Below are positions 28,751-38,554 of a stretch of 61,145 nt of DNA, one piece after another. Source of the DNA: JAXMBX01 sp046349635 (GTDB lineage Bacteria > Planctomycetota > Planctomycetia > Planctomycetales > Planctomycetaceae); NCBI GenBank assembly GCA_046349635.1, contig JAXMBX010000030.1:1-61145 (forward strand), written 5' to 3'. The notes beneath the pieces are model-generated. The model was not told the origin of the DNA. It ran no database searches and was given only the letters and a program-made list of their open reading frames with translations. A program made the position numbers and the translations under genes. Position 1 is the first letter of the stretch. Each line of letters opens with the position of its first letter.

Positions 28751-29149
28751 ATGAGTACGACTCCCGCTCGCCCCTCGAAAGCCCTGTTCTGGACCGGCTG
28801 GGTTCTCAGCGTCCTCCCTGCTGGGTTGTTGGCATTCGCCGCGACAAACCTCGTCCTGAAAAATCCCGACTTCGTCAAGGAACTGGCTAAGCACGGCTAT
28901 GCCGAAACCGCTCTCGTGCCTCTCGGTGCCGTCACGCTCACCGGCATCCTCCTGTATCTCATCCCCCAGACCTCCGTCCTGGGAGCCATTGTCCTGACGG
29001 GCTATCTCGGCGGGGCCGTCTCAACGCACGTCCGCGCCGGCGATCCACTGGGAAATATTCTCGCTCCCGCTATCTTCGGAGCGGTGCTTTGGCTGGGGCT
29101 GGTTCTCCGCGATTCCCGTGTCCGTTCCGTTCTCCCCATCCGGCTCTGA
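28751..29149 (+). CDS. DoxX-like small membrane protein
   Basis: Membrane protein of 132 residues with four hydrophobic segments (about 13-33, 53-72, 77-95 and 102-121). The TGYLGGAVSTHVRAGDP segment (about 85-101) is typical of DoxX-like proteins. Members are membrane proteins linked to redox stress. It lies 41 bp after the YciI gene with AAAGAAG upstream of the ATG and is in the ECF42 cluster. Confidence 0.85.
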   Translation: MSTTPARPSKALFWTGWVLSVLPAGLLAFAATNLVLKNPDFVKELAKHGYAETALVPLGAVTLTGILLYLIPQTSVLGAIVLTGYLGGAVSTHVRAGDPLGNILAPAIFGAVLWLGLVLRDSRVRSVLPIRL

Positions 29150-29271
29150 AATTTTTTTCAGAGTCGCTTGCCACGAATTGTGTCGAATGCGGGTTTCCTC
29201 CCGCGACTACTTTGTAGAACGCGGAAAAATCACATTCGACACTCACAGGACACCAGTCAGGGAGAACTCAC

Positions 29272-30153
29272 ATGCGCGTCATGGTCATCGTCAAAGCCTC
29301 CAAAGATTCCGAAGCAGGGGTCATGCCCAGCCAGGAACTCCTCACCGCGATGGGGAACTACAACGAGGAACTGGTGAAGGCGGGCATCATGCTCGCCGGA
29401 GAAGGTCTCCACCCCTCTACGAAGGGGGCCCGCGTCCGCTTCTCCGGAAAAAACCGGACAGTGATCGACGGCCCTTTCGCTGAAACGAAGGAACTGATCG
29501 CCGGTTTCTGGCTCTGGAAAGTCAACTCGATGCAGGAAGCGATCGACTGGCTGAAACGCTGTCCCAACCCGCACGAGGAAGAGACCGAAGTCGAAATCCG
29601 CCCGATCTTCAGCGCGGACGACTTCGGCGAGGCCCTCACTCCCGAACTCCGCGAAAACGAGGCCTCACTCCGCGCACAGTCCATGGGACTTGGCGAACCC
29701 CGGTTCGTCGATCACTCCGAACTCCTCGTCGCAGGCTACAACGAAACCTACACCTTCGAAACCCGCATCAAGATCCCCTCCCAATGGGAGAAGTTTGCGC
29801 CCCACATCGGCAAGCTTCCCCAGCAAGTCGGCAACAAGACCTACGGGGTCTGCTGGAATTGCAAACCTGGCTGCGGTTTCGATTATCTCTCCGGCGTCGA
29901 AGTCCAGGGAACTTCGGGCCTCCCCGCGGGCTTCACCCACATCCTCATCCCTGCACAGCGTTACGCCGTCTTCACCCACAAGCAACATGTCTCCAGCATT
30001 CCGCAGACCATTGAAACCATCTGGTCAAAATGGCTCCCGGAGTCCGGCGTCGAAGCGGCCGAGTCCCCCGCCTTCGAGCGCTATACGGAGGAATTCAATC
30101 CTCAGACGGGAATGGGAGGAATGGAAATCTGGGTTCCTCTCAAACAGAACTAA
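29272..30153 (+). CDS. Fusion of YciI (DGPF) and AraC-effector-binding (GyrI-like) domains
   Basis: Protein of 293 residues. Residues 1-115 form a YciI domain with the motif DGPFAETKELIAGFW (about 65-79). Residues 140-293 form a GyrI-like/AraC effector-binding domain (PQQVGNKTYGVCWN, then HILIPAQRYAVFTHKQHV and EIWVPLK). The GyrI-like part binds small molecules or proteins in other bacteria, so this could be a sensor with an added catalytic domain. It is the last gene of the ECF42 cluster. The start has a GGGAGAACTCAC Shine-Dalgarno. Confidence 0.85.
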   Translation: MRVMVIVKASKDSEAGVMPSQELLTAMGNYNEELVKAGIMLAGEGLHPSTKGARVRFSGKNRTVIDGPFAETKELIAGFWLWKVNSMQEAIDWLKRCPNPHEEETEVEIRPIFSADDFGEALTPELRENEASLRAQSMGLGEPRFVDHSELLVAGYNETYTFETRIKIPSQWEKFAPHIGKLPQQVGNKTYGVCWNCKPGCGFDYLSGVEVQGTSGLPAGFTHILIPAQRYAVFTHKQHVSSIPQTIETIWSKWLPESGVEAAESPAFERYTEEFNPQTGMGGMEIWVPLKQN

Positions 30154-30221
30154 GACGCCCGACTGTTGCAGATTTGATCAATCGAAAAACGTGCTGGTCG
30201 AAAAACGACCAATCAGAATCG

Positions 30222-30261
30222 CCTGAGTATCACAGCGATCCGCTGTGATACTCAGGTTTTT
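30222..30261 (+). terminator. Rho-independent terminator after the ECF42 cluster
   Basis: Perfect 16-bp stem CCTGAGTATCACAGCG / CGCTGTGATACTCAGG with a 3-base loop at 30222-30256, then TTTTT. Confidence 0.9.
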
Positions 30262-30408
30262 CTCTTTATCTGCACGTGCAAAAGCCTTTTTTTACGGCGA
30301 TCGAGAGGCCTCTTGCTGTTCGGGCACGGAACCTGCTCTACGTCTCTCTCGCGTGAATGACTCGCGGGCCAGAATCGTGATGGAACACAACTACTTCGGA
30401 GCGGAATC

Positions 30409-30684
30409 ATGTCCTACGTTTCACCGCAGTATCGCCCCAGTGCCGTTTACAACCTTGAGAAACCGCCACTCACGAACGGTCTGGATCAGCCGAATACTGA
30501 GGACGATCTTGAGCAGGCCGCCAAATGGTGTTATCGATTCGGTTTCGTCGCGATTGTTTTGTTCTATCTCGCCCTCATCGGCCTGATCGTTTACATGGCC
30601 GGGGACATCCTGCACTTCTATTCCGATGAAGTGCAGACCCTGTCATCAAACTCGCCGCAAATAATCTCCCCCGCCAAATTCTGA
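30409..30684 (+). CDS. Hypothetical single-pass membrane protein
   Basis: Protein of 91 residues. It has a soluble N-terminus with a DLEQAAKWCYRF segment, one strong membrane helix at about 46-68 (FVAIVLFYLALIGLIVYMAG) and a short C-terminal tail. GGAGCGGAATC precedes the ATG. It is flanked by terminators on both sides, so it is a single-gene unit. No family recognised. Confidence 0.7.
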   Translation: MSYVSPQYRPSAVYNLEKPPLTNGLDQPNTEDDLEQAAKWCYRFGFVAIVLFYLALIGLIVYMAGDILHFYSDEVQTLSSNSPQIISPAKF

Positions 30685-30755
30685 TCCAATCTGGAATCTC
30701 CGCGAAGGCGAATAGTTCCTTTCGCGTTTTTCATAAATGGAGCGGATTGCTCCCC

Positions 30756-30787
30756 AGATCTCCCGGTCTCCGGGAGATCTTTTTTTG
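30756..30787 (+). terminator. Rho-independent terminator
   Basis: Stem AGATCTCCCGG / CCGGGAGATCT with a TCT loop (30756-30780) followed by seven T residues. Confidence 0.9.
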
Positions 30788-30881
30788 CGCGCTCCGCGAC
30801 CCGCGCCGTCGGGATTGCTACAATCTGCTTCTCTGCCCCATCACCGTGTGAATCTGACTTTGACTGCGGGGAACTCCAGGT

Positions 30882-32249
30882 ATGCGCTTGAGTCACGTTT
30901 CGTTTTTCGCCGCCGGTCTCATGCTGATGACAACCTCCCTGAACTTCGCCGCCGAACGCCAGATTACCCAAGGCACGGAGTATGACCACGTCCTCGACAA
31001 CAACGACAACTTCTCCCCCGATGACCGCTTCCTTGTCTTCGATACCCGCGAGGGAGAAAAAATCCCCGAATCGAAACTGATCGCCAAAGTCGAAATCGCG
31101 ACCGGAAAGATCACCCCTCTCTATCATCTCTACGACTCCAGCCCGCTCGGCCCGGGTGTGATCGCCGCGAGTTACGCTCCGCATTGCGACGAGGTCATCT
31201 TTATCCACGGCCCTGTGAACATTACCGGCCCGGAAACTGCCTACGAGAAACATCGTCGTGCGGGAGCGATCGTCTCTGCGGATGGGCTCCGCCAGATCCG
31301 CTTCGCCGATGCACGCCACGTTACCGCGCCTTTTATCCCGGGTGCCCTCCGCGGCGGCACCCATCGCCATGAATTTTCGGGAGACGGCCAATTCGTCGGC
31401 TTTACCTACAACGATGAAGTCGTCCGCGCCCACGGTCTCAAGATCGGCAAGCATCTGGACCTGCGGACCATCGGCGTCACCAGGCTCGGCCTCCCGGTTC
31501 TTGTCCCCCCCACGTCGCACTTCCCGAATCACAGCGCCGGTTTCTCCGTCCTCGTGGTGGTTGTCGTCCCCGACCCCAAACCAGGCAGCGATGAAATCTC
31601 CCACGCGGCCTTCGATAGCTGGGTCGGTCTGCACGGCTACAGGAAACCTGATGGAACGCGCCAGCGGGCCCGCGCTTTCATTGGCACCACCCGCGACAAG
31701 CACAACCAGCCCGTGGATGAACTCTACATCGTCGATATCCCCGAAGACATCACCTGCCCCGGCCCGCTCGGACCACTCCAGGGAACGGAAACCACATTCC
31801 CCATGCCCCCCGCGGGGGCCCGCCAGCGTCGACTGACCCACACCGAGAATTCCTCCAATCCCGGTTGCATGGGGAACGCCCGCAGTTCTCACGATGGTTC
31901 CCGCATTTCATTTCGCATGCGCGATTCCAAAGGACAATGGCAGATTTTTTTGCTCTCTCCTCTGGGAGGAGTGCCGGAACAAGCGACCTCGATCGAGGGT
32001 GGCGTCACGACTGATGCCCGCTGGCATCCCGCAGGTCACACCATCGCCTCCGTCGCCGGGAATCGCATCCTGCTGACGACCGTCACCCCCGGCCCCGACT
32101 TTGGCAAGACGCGCATCCTCAGCGATCGTGCGCCCGCTCCTTTTGGACTTGTCTGGAGCCACGACGGCAAGACCCTCGCCTACAACCGCATCATTCCCGC
32201 CGCCGATCGCCCCATCACCCAGATCTTCGTTGCCGATCTTCAAGAGTGA
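30882..32249 (+). CDS. DUF3748 domain-containing protein (beta-propeller type)
   Basis: Secreted or periplasmic protein of 455 residues with a signal peptide (about 1-23). The start of the mature protein carries ERQITQGTEYDHVLDNNDNFSPDD, the usual entry to DUF3748, and the repeated F-SPDG-like blades continue (RHEFSGDGQFVGFTYND, LVWSHDGKTLAYNR). The family resembles WD40-like or TolB-like propellers. The role is unknown. It is close (83 bp) to the next gene, a cysteine desulfurase, on the same strand. Confidence 0.85.
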   Translation: MRLSHVSFFAAGLMLMTTSLNFAAERQITQGTEYDHVLDNNDNFSPDDRFLVFDTREGEKIPESKLIAKVEIATGKITPLYHLYDSSPLGPGVIAASYAPHCDEVIFIHGPVNITGPETAYEKHRRAGAIVSADGLRQIRFADARHVTAPFIPGALRGGTHRHEFSGDGQFVGFTYNDEVVRAHGLKIGKHLDLRTIGVTRLGLPVLVPPTSHFPNHSAGFSVLVVVVVPDPKPGSDEISHAAFDSWVGLHGYRKPDGTRQRARAFIGTTRDKHNQPVDELYIVDIPEDITCPGPLGPLQGTETTFPMPPAGARQRRLTHTENSSNPGCMGNARSSHDGSRISFRMRDSKGQWQIFLLSPLGGVPEQATSIEGGVTTDARWHPAGHTIASVAGNRILLTTVTPGPDFGKTRILSDRAPAPFGLVWSHDGKTLAYNRIIPAADRPITQIFVADLQE

Positions 32250-32331
32250 TTGCCGCACTGCCGCCTTGCATCCCCCTGTTCCCCCTGTCACACTCGAATT
32301 GAAATCCGTTCGCACTCGAGTGACAGATCGC

Positions 32332-33491
32332 ATGTCCCCTCTCCCCATTTATCTCGACTACCACGCCACCACGCCGGTCGATCCCCGCGTTGTGGAAGCG
32401 ATGGCCCCTGCTGGTCGGAGAAGTTCGGCAACGCGGGAAGTATCCACCACGCGTATGGCCATGCCGCCGCCCAAGCTGTCGAAGCCGCCCGACAACAACT
32501 GGCCTCCCTGTTGAACGTCGATTCTGGATGCTGTCATCTTCACCAGCGGCCGCCACCGAAGCGAATAACCTCGCCCTCAAGGGAATTCCTCGCCGCCGCC
32601 CCGGCTCACGCGATCACCACGGCGGTTGAGCACCCCACCGTTCTCGCCCCGCCGAAAAAACTGCAACGGCGGGGTTGTGACGTCACGTTCCTCCCTGTCG
32701 ATTCTGCCGTGGGCGTGTATCCGCAACTCAGATCGAGAAGCGCATTACAACCTGATACAAAACTGGTTTCAGTCATCCTCGCCAGCAATGAGATCGGTTC
32801 GCTCAATCCGTTGCAGGAAATCGGGGCACTCTGCCAGCAGCGCGGCATCCTGCTGCACACCGATGCCACGCAAGCGGTCGGCAAGATCCCTCTCGATCTG
32901 CAAACTCTCTCCGTCGATCTCCTCAGCCTCTCCGCCCATAAGTTCTACGGTCCGCAGGGAATCGGCGCGCTCATCGTTCGCGAACGGAATGCCCCGCTCC
33001 GCCTCGAACCCCTCTTCGAAGGGGGTGGCCAGGAAAAACGTCTCCGCAGCGGCACGTTGCCGGTCCCTTTGATCGTTGGCCTCGGTGCCGTCGCCGAAAT
33101 CGCCCAACGGGAAATGCACTCCGATGCCATCCGCCTCGCCGCGCTTCGCGACAAACTCTGGGACGCGCTTCACGCCGAGTTCCCGGAGCTGCGCCGCAAT
33201 ACGCCGTTCACGGACATTCTGCCCCACAACCTCAACGTCACAGTTCCTGACGTCGACGGCGAAGCACTCATTCACGCACTCACCCGGATTGCCGTCAGCT
33301 CCGGATCCGCCTGCAGTACCACCGATCCCCGCCCCAGCCATGTCCTGCAGGCGATTGGCCTTTCGGAACAGCAGGCCAAGGCCAGCCTCCGCTTCGGACT
33401 GGGGCGGTTCACGACGGCAGAAGAGATCGACCTCGCCTACCGACACGTCATCGACGTCCTTCACCGCCTGCAGACCGAACGTGTCGCCTAA
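32332..33491 (+). pseudogene. Cysteine desulfurase (NifS/IscS family), frameshifted near the N-terminus
   Basis: PLP enzyme that removes sulfur from cysteine for iron-sulfur and thio-cofactor assembly. The ATG at 32332 gives MSPLPIYLDYHATTPVDPRVVEAM, the family N-terminus. The frame is lost near 32405 and regained in another frame as EKFGNAGSIHHAYGHAAAQAVEAARQQL, and again shifts near 32520-32590. From about 32640 to the stop at 33491 the sequence is intact: HTDATQAVGKIPLDL, the PLP lysine in LSAHKFYGPQGIG and the active-site loop SSGSACSTTDPRPSHVL. So two or three indels lie in the first 250 bp. The unbroken 280-residue C-terminus suggests assembly errors. Confidence 0.85.
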
Positions 33492-33497
33492 ACCACC

Positions 33498-34283
33498 ATG
33501 CCCCTCATTCACCTCACCGATCTCACCGACCCGCGCCTGGAGGTTTACCGCAACCTCAAGGACACGAACCTCACCCGCTGGGAGGGGGCTGTTTGTCGCG
33601 GAGGGGGAAAAACTCGTCCGCCGTCTCCTCGACAGTGACTACGAACCTGTCTCCATCCTCGCGGGAGAAACCTACGTCGATCGCCTGCGCGACATCCTCC
33701 CCCCCGATCTCCCGGTGTATGTCATCCCCACTCGTGCGATTGATGACCTCGTCGGATTTCAGTTTCACCGCGGCCTGCTCGCTTGCGGCCGCCGGAAGTC
33801 CCCTCTCGGTACTGACGACATTCTCCCCGGAAAATACCCTGACCGCGTCGTCTGTCCGGATGTCACCGATCCGGAAAATCTTGGCGCCATCATCCGCATC
33901 AGTAAGTGGCGTTCGGGGTCCATGCTGTCCTGCTCGGCCCCCGTTGCGGAGATCCCTTCTCCCGGCGTATTCTCCGCGTTTCCATGGGAACGACGTTCAA
34001 GCTCCCCATTGTGCAGTCCGCGGATCTGCCGTCAGATCTCAAAAGGCTCCAGGCCGCCGGCGTGCAACTCGCCGCGACGATCCTCGACCCTTTAGCCATT
34101 CCACTGCACGACTATCGCCGTCCCCGCCAACTCGCTCTGATGTTCGGCAATGAAGGGGATGGCCTCCCGCCGGAGATCATCGCCACGGCGGATGTGAAAA
34201 TCACCATCCCCATGCAGAACGGCACAGACTCGCTCAATGTTTCCGTCGCTGCCGGCGTCTTTCTCTACCACTGCACGCGTTAG
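33498..34283 (+). pseudogene. SpoU/TrmH-family RNA 2'-O-methyltransferase, frameshifted
   Basis: RNA methyltransferase. MPLIHLTDLTDPRLEVYRNL opens at 33498, 6 bp after the cysteine desulfurase stop. The N-terminal substrate-binding part continues in other frames (LFVAEGEKLVRRLLDSDYEP). The SPOUT core shows VVCPDVTDPENLGAIIR, then LLGPRCGDPFSRRILRVSMG, LMFGNEGDGLP and the C-terminal IPMQNGTDSLNVSVAAGVFLY, all SpoU motifs 1-3. Frame changes are needed near 33585 and 33905. Two indels in an otherwise complete ~260-residue protein point to sequence errors. Confidence 0.85.
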
Positions 34284-34405
34284 GTCACCCGGCGGTTTTC
34301 TGTGCTCAACAGAGTCGCTCAACACAGTAGTGCCCAGCAGGGTCAGTTGCGGGGCTGATCTCGCAATCGCGATTGATCCTGACGCGACGCGCCAGCGTGA
34401 CACGC

Positions 34406-35978
34406 TTATTGGACTCGCTCCCCCGGCTGTTCTTTCTGCGCCCATTGTTTTTCTTCCGGCATCCGGGCGACGCGATACATCCGCCCGGTCCCGTCGCGGT
34501 GCCAGTGATATTTTTTCCACGAGGATCAATTCCGCCTGCATCGCTTCCTGCAACTTCGGCATCTGCTCCTCGGTCGTGATCACCCACGTCGGCTGCAGCA
34601 CCGCCACGTCCTGAGGCTTGATCAGCGTTTCGTGCATTCGCAATTCATACGCGATCAAGGGATGGGCGTGGAAGACCGCCAGGCGTTCCGTCGGTGAGCG
34701 TTTGGTTTTGACCTCTTTGACGAAGGCCAGCAGTTTGTCGTAATCAACCCGCCCTTCGCCATGAATCTGGTGGTGATACAGTCCGTGCAGGCACAAGAGC
34801 CCCGCCGCAGCGACGACAAATGCAAACCGTCGCCCGTGCAGATAAATCAGAAATCCGACCGCTCCGCAGACAAATGCCCCTGCCATCAATCCCCACACCT
34901 GCGGTTCATTGACCCACGGCAGGACAAACGGGCTCAGCATCAGGAAGCCGCACAAAGGCCACATCACCCACCGCGCCCGCGGGAGCAGCACCGGTTCGAG
35001 AATCTGCTTCAAGGCAAATCCCGCCAGCAGATAGACCGGCGGATAGACCGGCAGGACGTGATCGTGCCGTTTCGTCGGAATCGCGCAGAAGAACGCCAGG
35101 AACAACAGCGTCCAGATCACCAGCCCCTGCACTTCCGGCCATGCAATCTGTTGCCGGCGAGACATCCACACTCCCGCCAACGCCAGGACCGGCCAGGGGG
35201 CGATCCGCGTGAACAGATACACAATCGGCAGCATGAACGAGCGCGCCCGCTCCGGATCGACCAGTCTGTCTCCCAACTGCCAGTAAATCACCTGCTCCTG
35301 GAAGTCGGGCATCTGCCATACGGCTGCAACCCATACTCCCACGATTCCCAGACAGAGGGCACTGCCTGCGCAGAAATGTTTCCACGCCTCGGTTCGTTCC
35401 CAGGTCTGATTCTCCCAGCACCACCACGCCAGGAATAACAGGTACAGCAGCGGCCCGGTGGGGCCTTTGGTCAATGCACACCCCGCCATGATCAGACTGA
35501 TGCACAATGTCCGCGTCCATCCCGGTCGCCACGCCAACTGCACAACGATCCCCAGGTAAAGGAGGAACGTCATCAGCATGTCGGTCCGCGCGAACCAGGC
35601 CAGCTTGGAAAAATGATGTGAGGTGATGCACGCCACGATCGCATAGAAAGCGACGCGCGAATCAAAGTAATGCCGCCAGCCAATAGACGCAGCACAGCAA
35701 ACCGACTCCGGCCAGGGAGCGAAGGGAGTTTCATCGCCCATTCCGCTTCCGTCCCGCAGATCTGGCAGATCGCCGCCGCACACCAGTTGTACAGCGGTGG
35801 CTTGGTCGCCACTTCCCCATTGATCTCGTACTGCAGCAGCCAATGCCGTTGCAGCAGGACGTCCATCACGTATCCCACTTGTTTCGACTGCGCACCCTCC
35901 ATCAGATCCGAAGGGGCACTCACCCGCAGCGCAATGAGCAAAGCAAGCAACAGGCATAAGGAGATCGGTCGCGACATA
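34406..35978 (-). pseudogene. ArnT/PMT-like glycosyltransferase of membrane type, frameshifted
   Basis: Polytopic integral-membrane glycosyltransferase of the dolichyl-phosphate-mannose or ArnT kind (about 520 residues), which moves sugars from a lipid carrier. The start at 35978 gives MSRPISLCLLLALLIALRV followed by the periplasmic loop with TKPPLYNW and the EAEWAMKLPS segment. After a frame change near 35690-35720 it continues FDSRVAFYAIVACITS, then about ten helices (ALTKGPTGPLLYLLFLAWW, RHDHVLPVYPPVYLLAG). Another shift near 34520 restores HWHRDGTGRMYRVARM and a stop at 34406. The long frame continuing to 34092 is therefore an artefact. The gene is convergent with the SpoU gene. Confidence 0.8.
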
Positions 35979-36453
35979 CGGCGATCTTCCGGACAGAAAC
36001 TGCCCGGCCTTTGATTTCGGTGACGAAAAGGGGATTGAGAGAGGCGGGGATCATCTGCGCAAACCCACTTTTGGTCAAGAGGTCTCAGCGGCGATCTCTG
36101 TTGCCGCCGCACCACATCGCCGCCTGGATGTTGCCGGGGCGTTGTAACTTCCGGTCTTTCAAGGCCCTGCGCTGTAGAGAGCGGTTGAAGCCCTGCGAGG
36201 GCGTTGCCGTTCGGCAACATTCCTGACGAGCGTCCAACGGGCCGCTCCGCGGAAAATTACGCACTCTCCGGATTTCGTCAGCCTGTTTCACGGCAAGGAC
36301 TTATCGCCGTTCAATCGGAGGTCGTTGTCAAGATTTCTGAACGCTTTGATAACTCCGGCACGGGGGCTGCTTATTACCCTGAACATCATCAACGCGACAC
36401 ACACTCGCAACACAACACCACAGTTTTTAAGTTCAGAAAGAGAGCCACACACC
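35979..36453. other. Intergenic region upstream of the pilin-like gene
   Basis: About 475 bp between divergent genes. A short hairpin GTTGCCGTTCGGCAAC lies at about 36205-36220. A weak sigma-70-like promoter, TTGTCA (36325-36330) and TGATAA (36347-36352) with 16 bp between, faces the small pilin-like gene. Nothing else is supported. Confidence 0.4.
36325..36352 (+). promoter_or_regulatory. Possible sigma-70-like promoter of the pilin-like gene
   Basis: TTGTCA, 16 bp, TGATAA, about 100 bp upstream of the ATG at 36454. One-base departures from consensus in each hexamer make this only a candidate. Confidence 0.3.
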
Positions 36454-36765
36454 ATGACGAATCTTCTCCTCGCCCTGTACAACGATCAACGCGGTTTCAT
36501 CGTCTCCGGAGAACTGGTCCTGATCTCCACCATCGCCGTGCTGGCCTTGGTCGTCGGCCTCTCCGAAGTCGCCAACAATATCAACAACGAACTGGAAGAC
36601 GTCGGCTCCGCGTTCGCTTCTCTCAATCAGGGATACAGCGTCAAGGGAGCCTGCGGTCACGGCGGGAGTAAACAGGGAAGCAGCTTCCAGGATCGCAGCG
36701 ACTTCTGTGACCAGCCCTGCGACATCAAGAACACGCCCCCCAGCCACGAATCGGGCTGCTGGTAA
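36454..36765 (+). CDS. Flp-pilin-like small planctomycete protein
   Basis: Protein of 103 residues of a family that is abundant in planctomycetes. Layout: short N-terminus (MTNLLLALYNDQRG), a hydrophobic pilin-like helix GELVLISTIAVLALVVGLSEV (about 18-38), an amphipathic segment (NNELEDVGSAFASLNQGYSV) and a glycine- and cysteine-rich tail with CDQPCD and a final ESGCW. The helix beginning with a G-E pair resembles the Flp or type IV pilin cleavage site. Role in the cell envelope is unknown; secretion or assembly into fibres is inference. AAAGAGAGCC precedes the ATG; a terminator follows. Confidence 0.75.
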   Translation: MTNLLLALYNDQRGFIVSGELVLISTIAVLALVVGLSEVANNINNELEDVGSAFASLNQGYSVKGACGHGGSKQGSSFQDRSDFCDQPCDIKNTPPSHESGCW

Positions 36766-36830
36766 GTCGTCACCACTGCAAACGACCCTCGAACTCTTTC
36801 CGTTCGAGTCATTGAAACTCTCTCTGAATG

Positions 36831-36872
36831 CACCGGCTTGGGAAATCCTCACTTCCCGGCCGGTGTTTTTTT
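36831..36872 (+). terminator. Rho-independent terminator after the pilin-like gene
   Basis: Stem CACCGGC (36831-36837) / GCCGGTG (36859-36865) with a 21-base loop, followed by seven T residues. Confidence 0.7.
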
Positions 36873-37297
36873 GCGCGCCGACCGACCACTCTCTAACCCC
36901 GGAACTTTCCTCAACTTCACTAACCGGAACCTCGGGACAACTTTTCGAAATCCGTTTTTCGAGACTTTTCTGCGACGTGGACGACATATCAGCCCTCCGC
37001 GTAAACAGGCTTTCTTACGGGAGTTAATCACCTCTCTCCACGGCAGTCGCAAAACAGTTCCGAATGATCGGGTTGTGACGCTTGAGGCCTCTGATCCGGG
37101 CGAGGTGTTTCCTTTACATCGCCGTCCCACACCCGCCGATAACTCCGACGAGGAAGATAGGATCTTCCATGCAGCGGGCTCCAGCCTTGGGAGCGACTGC
37201 AGCATTTTATGCCGATTCTCGAATTCTTCCGCGTCGTGACCTCTCGTGTCAGCACGCGGAAGGACTCCGGAATTCGCATTCAACACAGGAGGTGTCG
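36873..37297. other. Intergenic region upstream of the DUF1571 gene
   Basis: About 425 bp. No gene is supported: open frames here are short, basic and featureless. The DUF1571 promoter must lie in it, with a strong AGGAGGTG ribosome binding site at 37287-37294. Confidence 0.35.
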
Positions 37298-38308
37298 ATG
37301 ATTTCCCCCGCCCGATGGTTGAGCTGCCCGACTCGTGGCCTGCTCCTTTGTGGTGCGATCTGGGCGCTCACTTGCGCGTCCCCCTCCGGCTTGAACGCGG
37401 TCGATAAACCTGTCCGCACGCGCGAACGGACCACCCGTAGAACCGACGCGAAGACCCGCAAGGACAAAGCGGACGACGAGAAGGAGAAATCTGCGGCTGA
37501 AAAATCGACAGCCGAAAAATCCACAACCGGGAAATCATCTGGATCCGCTTCCACGGAGAAGACGACCTCCGATTCCGAACTCTCCCCGCGCATGCAGATC
37601 GCACGCCGGACCCCGCAAGACAATAAGCTCTCCATCGACGAAGAAGTGGGGACACATCCTCTTCACACGCCGCTCAAGCTCGCCCGTGAATCGCGTGCCG
37701 GTCTGACTTCCCTCCGCGACTATTCCGCGGTCCTCTCCAAGCGGGAATTCCTCCGGGGCCGGATCATCGAACAGGTGATGGACATCCAGGTTCGCGAAAC
37801 CCCGTTCAGCGTGAAACTGAAATTTCAGCAGCCGTACCGTGGACGGGAAGTGGTCTACGTCGATGGACAGAACCGGGGCCGCCTCCTCGTCCGGGCCGAA
37901 GGTTTCAAAGCCCTCGCCGGAACCCTTTCCTTTGTTCCCACCGGTTCGGAAGCGATGGCCGAGAATCGCCATCCGATCACCGAAATCGGCATCGTGAAGA
38001 TGCTCGATATCACCATCGAGCAGTGGGAAAAAGAATCAAAACTCGCCCCCAATCATGACGTCCAGATTCTGAACGACTCCAAGGTCGCCCAGACCTCTTG
38101 CCGCACGATTCAGATTACCCGCAAGAAATCCACCAGCGACTTCCCCTACTATCAATCCCGCCTCCATCTTTCCGTCGATGGCAATCTTCCGGTCCGGGTC
38201 GAACACTACGACTGGCCCAACGGCAGCAGCCAGCCCCAGATCCTGGAGGACTACACCTATAGCAATATCCGCGTGAACACCGGTCTCTCGGACCGGGACT
38301 TCCGCTAA
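37298..38308 (+). CDS. DUF1571 domain-containing exported protein
   Basis: Protein of 336 residues. The ATG at 37298 is fixed by the perfect AGGAGGTGTCG before it, although the frame continues upstream. A signal peptide (about 1-30) precedes a low-complexity lysine/glutamate/serine linker with repeated SAEKST-like units (about 55-85). The DUF1571 domain follows from about 130 (LRDYSAVLSKREFLRGR to ILEDYTYSNI). The family resembles LolA/OmpA-associated lipid-binding folds but its role is unknown; it is typical of planctomycetes. The linker suggests a periplasmic spacer. Confidence 0.8.
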   Translation: MISPARWLSCPTRGLLLCGAIWALTCASPSGLNAVDKPVRTRERTTRRTDAKTRKDKADDEKEKSAAEKSTAEKSTTGKSSGSASTEKTTSDSELSPRMQIARRTPQDNKLSIDEEVGTHPLHTPLKLARESRAGLTSLRDYSAVLSKREFLRGRIIEQVMDIQVRETPFSVKLKFQQPYRGREVVYVDGQNRGRLLVRAEGFKALAGTLSFVPTGSEAMAENRHPITEIGIVKMLDITIEQWEKESKLAPNHDVQILNDSKVAQTSCRTIQITRKKSTSDFPYYQSRLHLSVDGNLPVRVEHYDWPNGSSQPQILEDYTYSNIRVNTGLSDRDFR

Positions 38309-38395
38309 TCGATATCACGCGAGGTCAGCGCCAGTCACCCATCGCCACGCTCGAATCCCCAGTGGCGAACCCTCGGGCGCAGACCCCCTTCGTCA

Positions 38396-38440
38396 GGAAA
38401 GCCGGAGCCTCCCAGTGAGCCCTCCGGCTTTCCTCTTTTT
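38396..38440 (+). terminator. Rho-independent terminator after the DUF1571 gene
   Basis: Stem GGAAAGCCGGA (38396-38406) / TCCGGCTTTCC (38423-38433), followed by TCTTTTT. Confidence 0.85.
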
Positions 38441-38554
38441 CAGCATGAATTCTCCGTCGAATTCTCTTCCTGAACTGCTTTTCCGCTTCTGTTCCCCTAC
38501 AATCCTCTCTGCGGCTTTGATTGTCTGTCTGTTCCCGTTCCGAAAAGTTTTTCC

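Noticed and set aside
34092..34405. Long C-terminal extension of the glycosyltransferase frame and antisense frames
   Set aside because: It is a shadow of the SpoU gene; a frame change near 34520 gives a family-like end at 34406.
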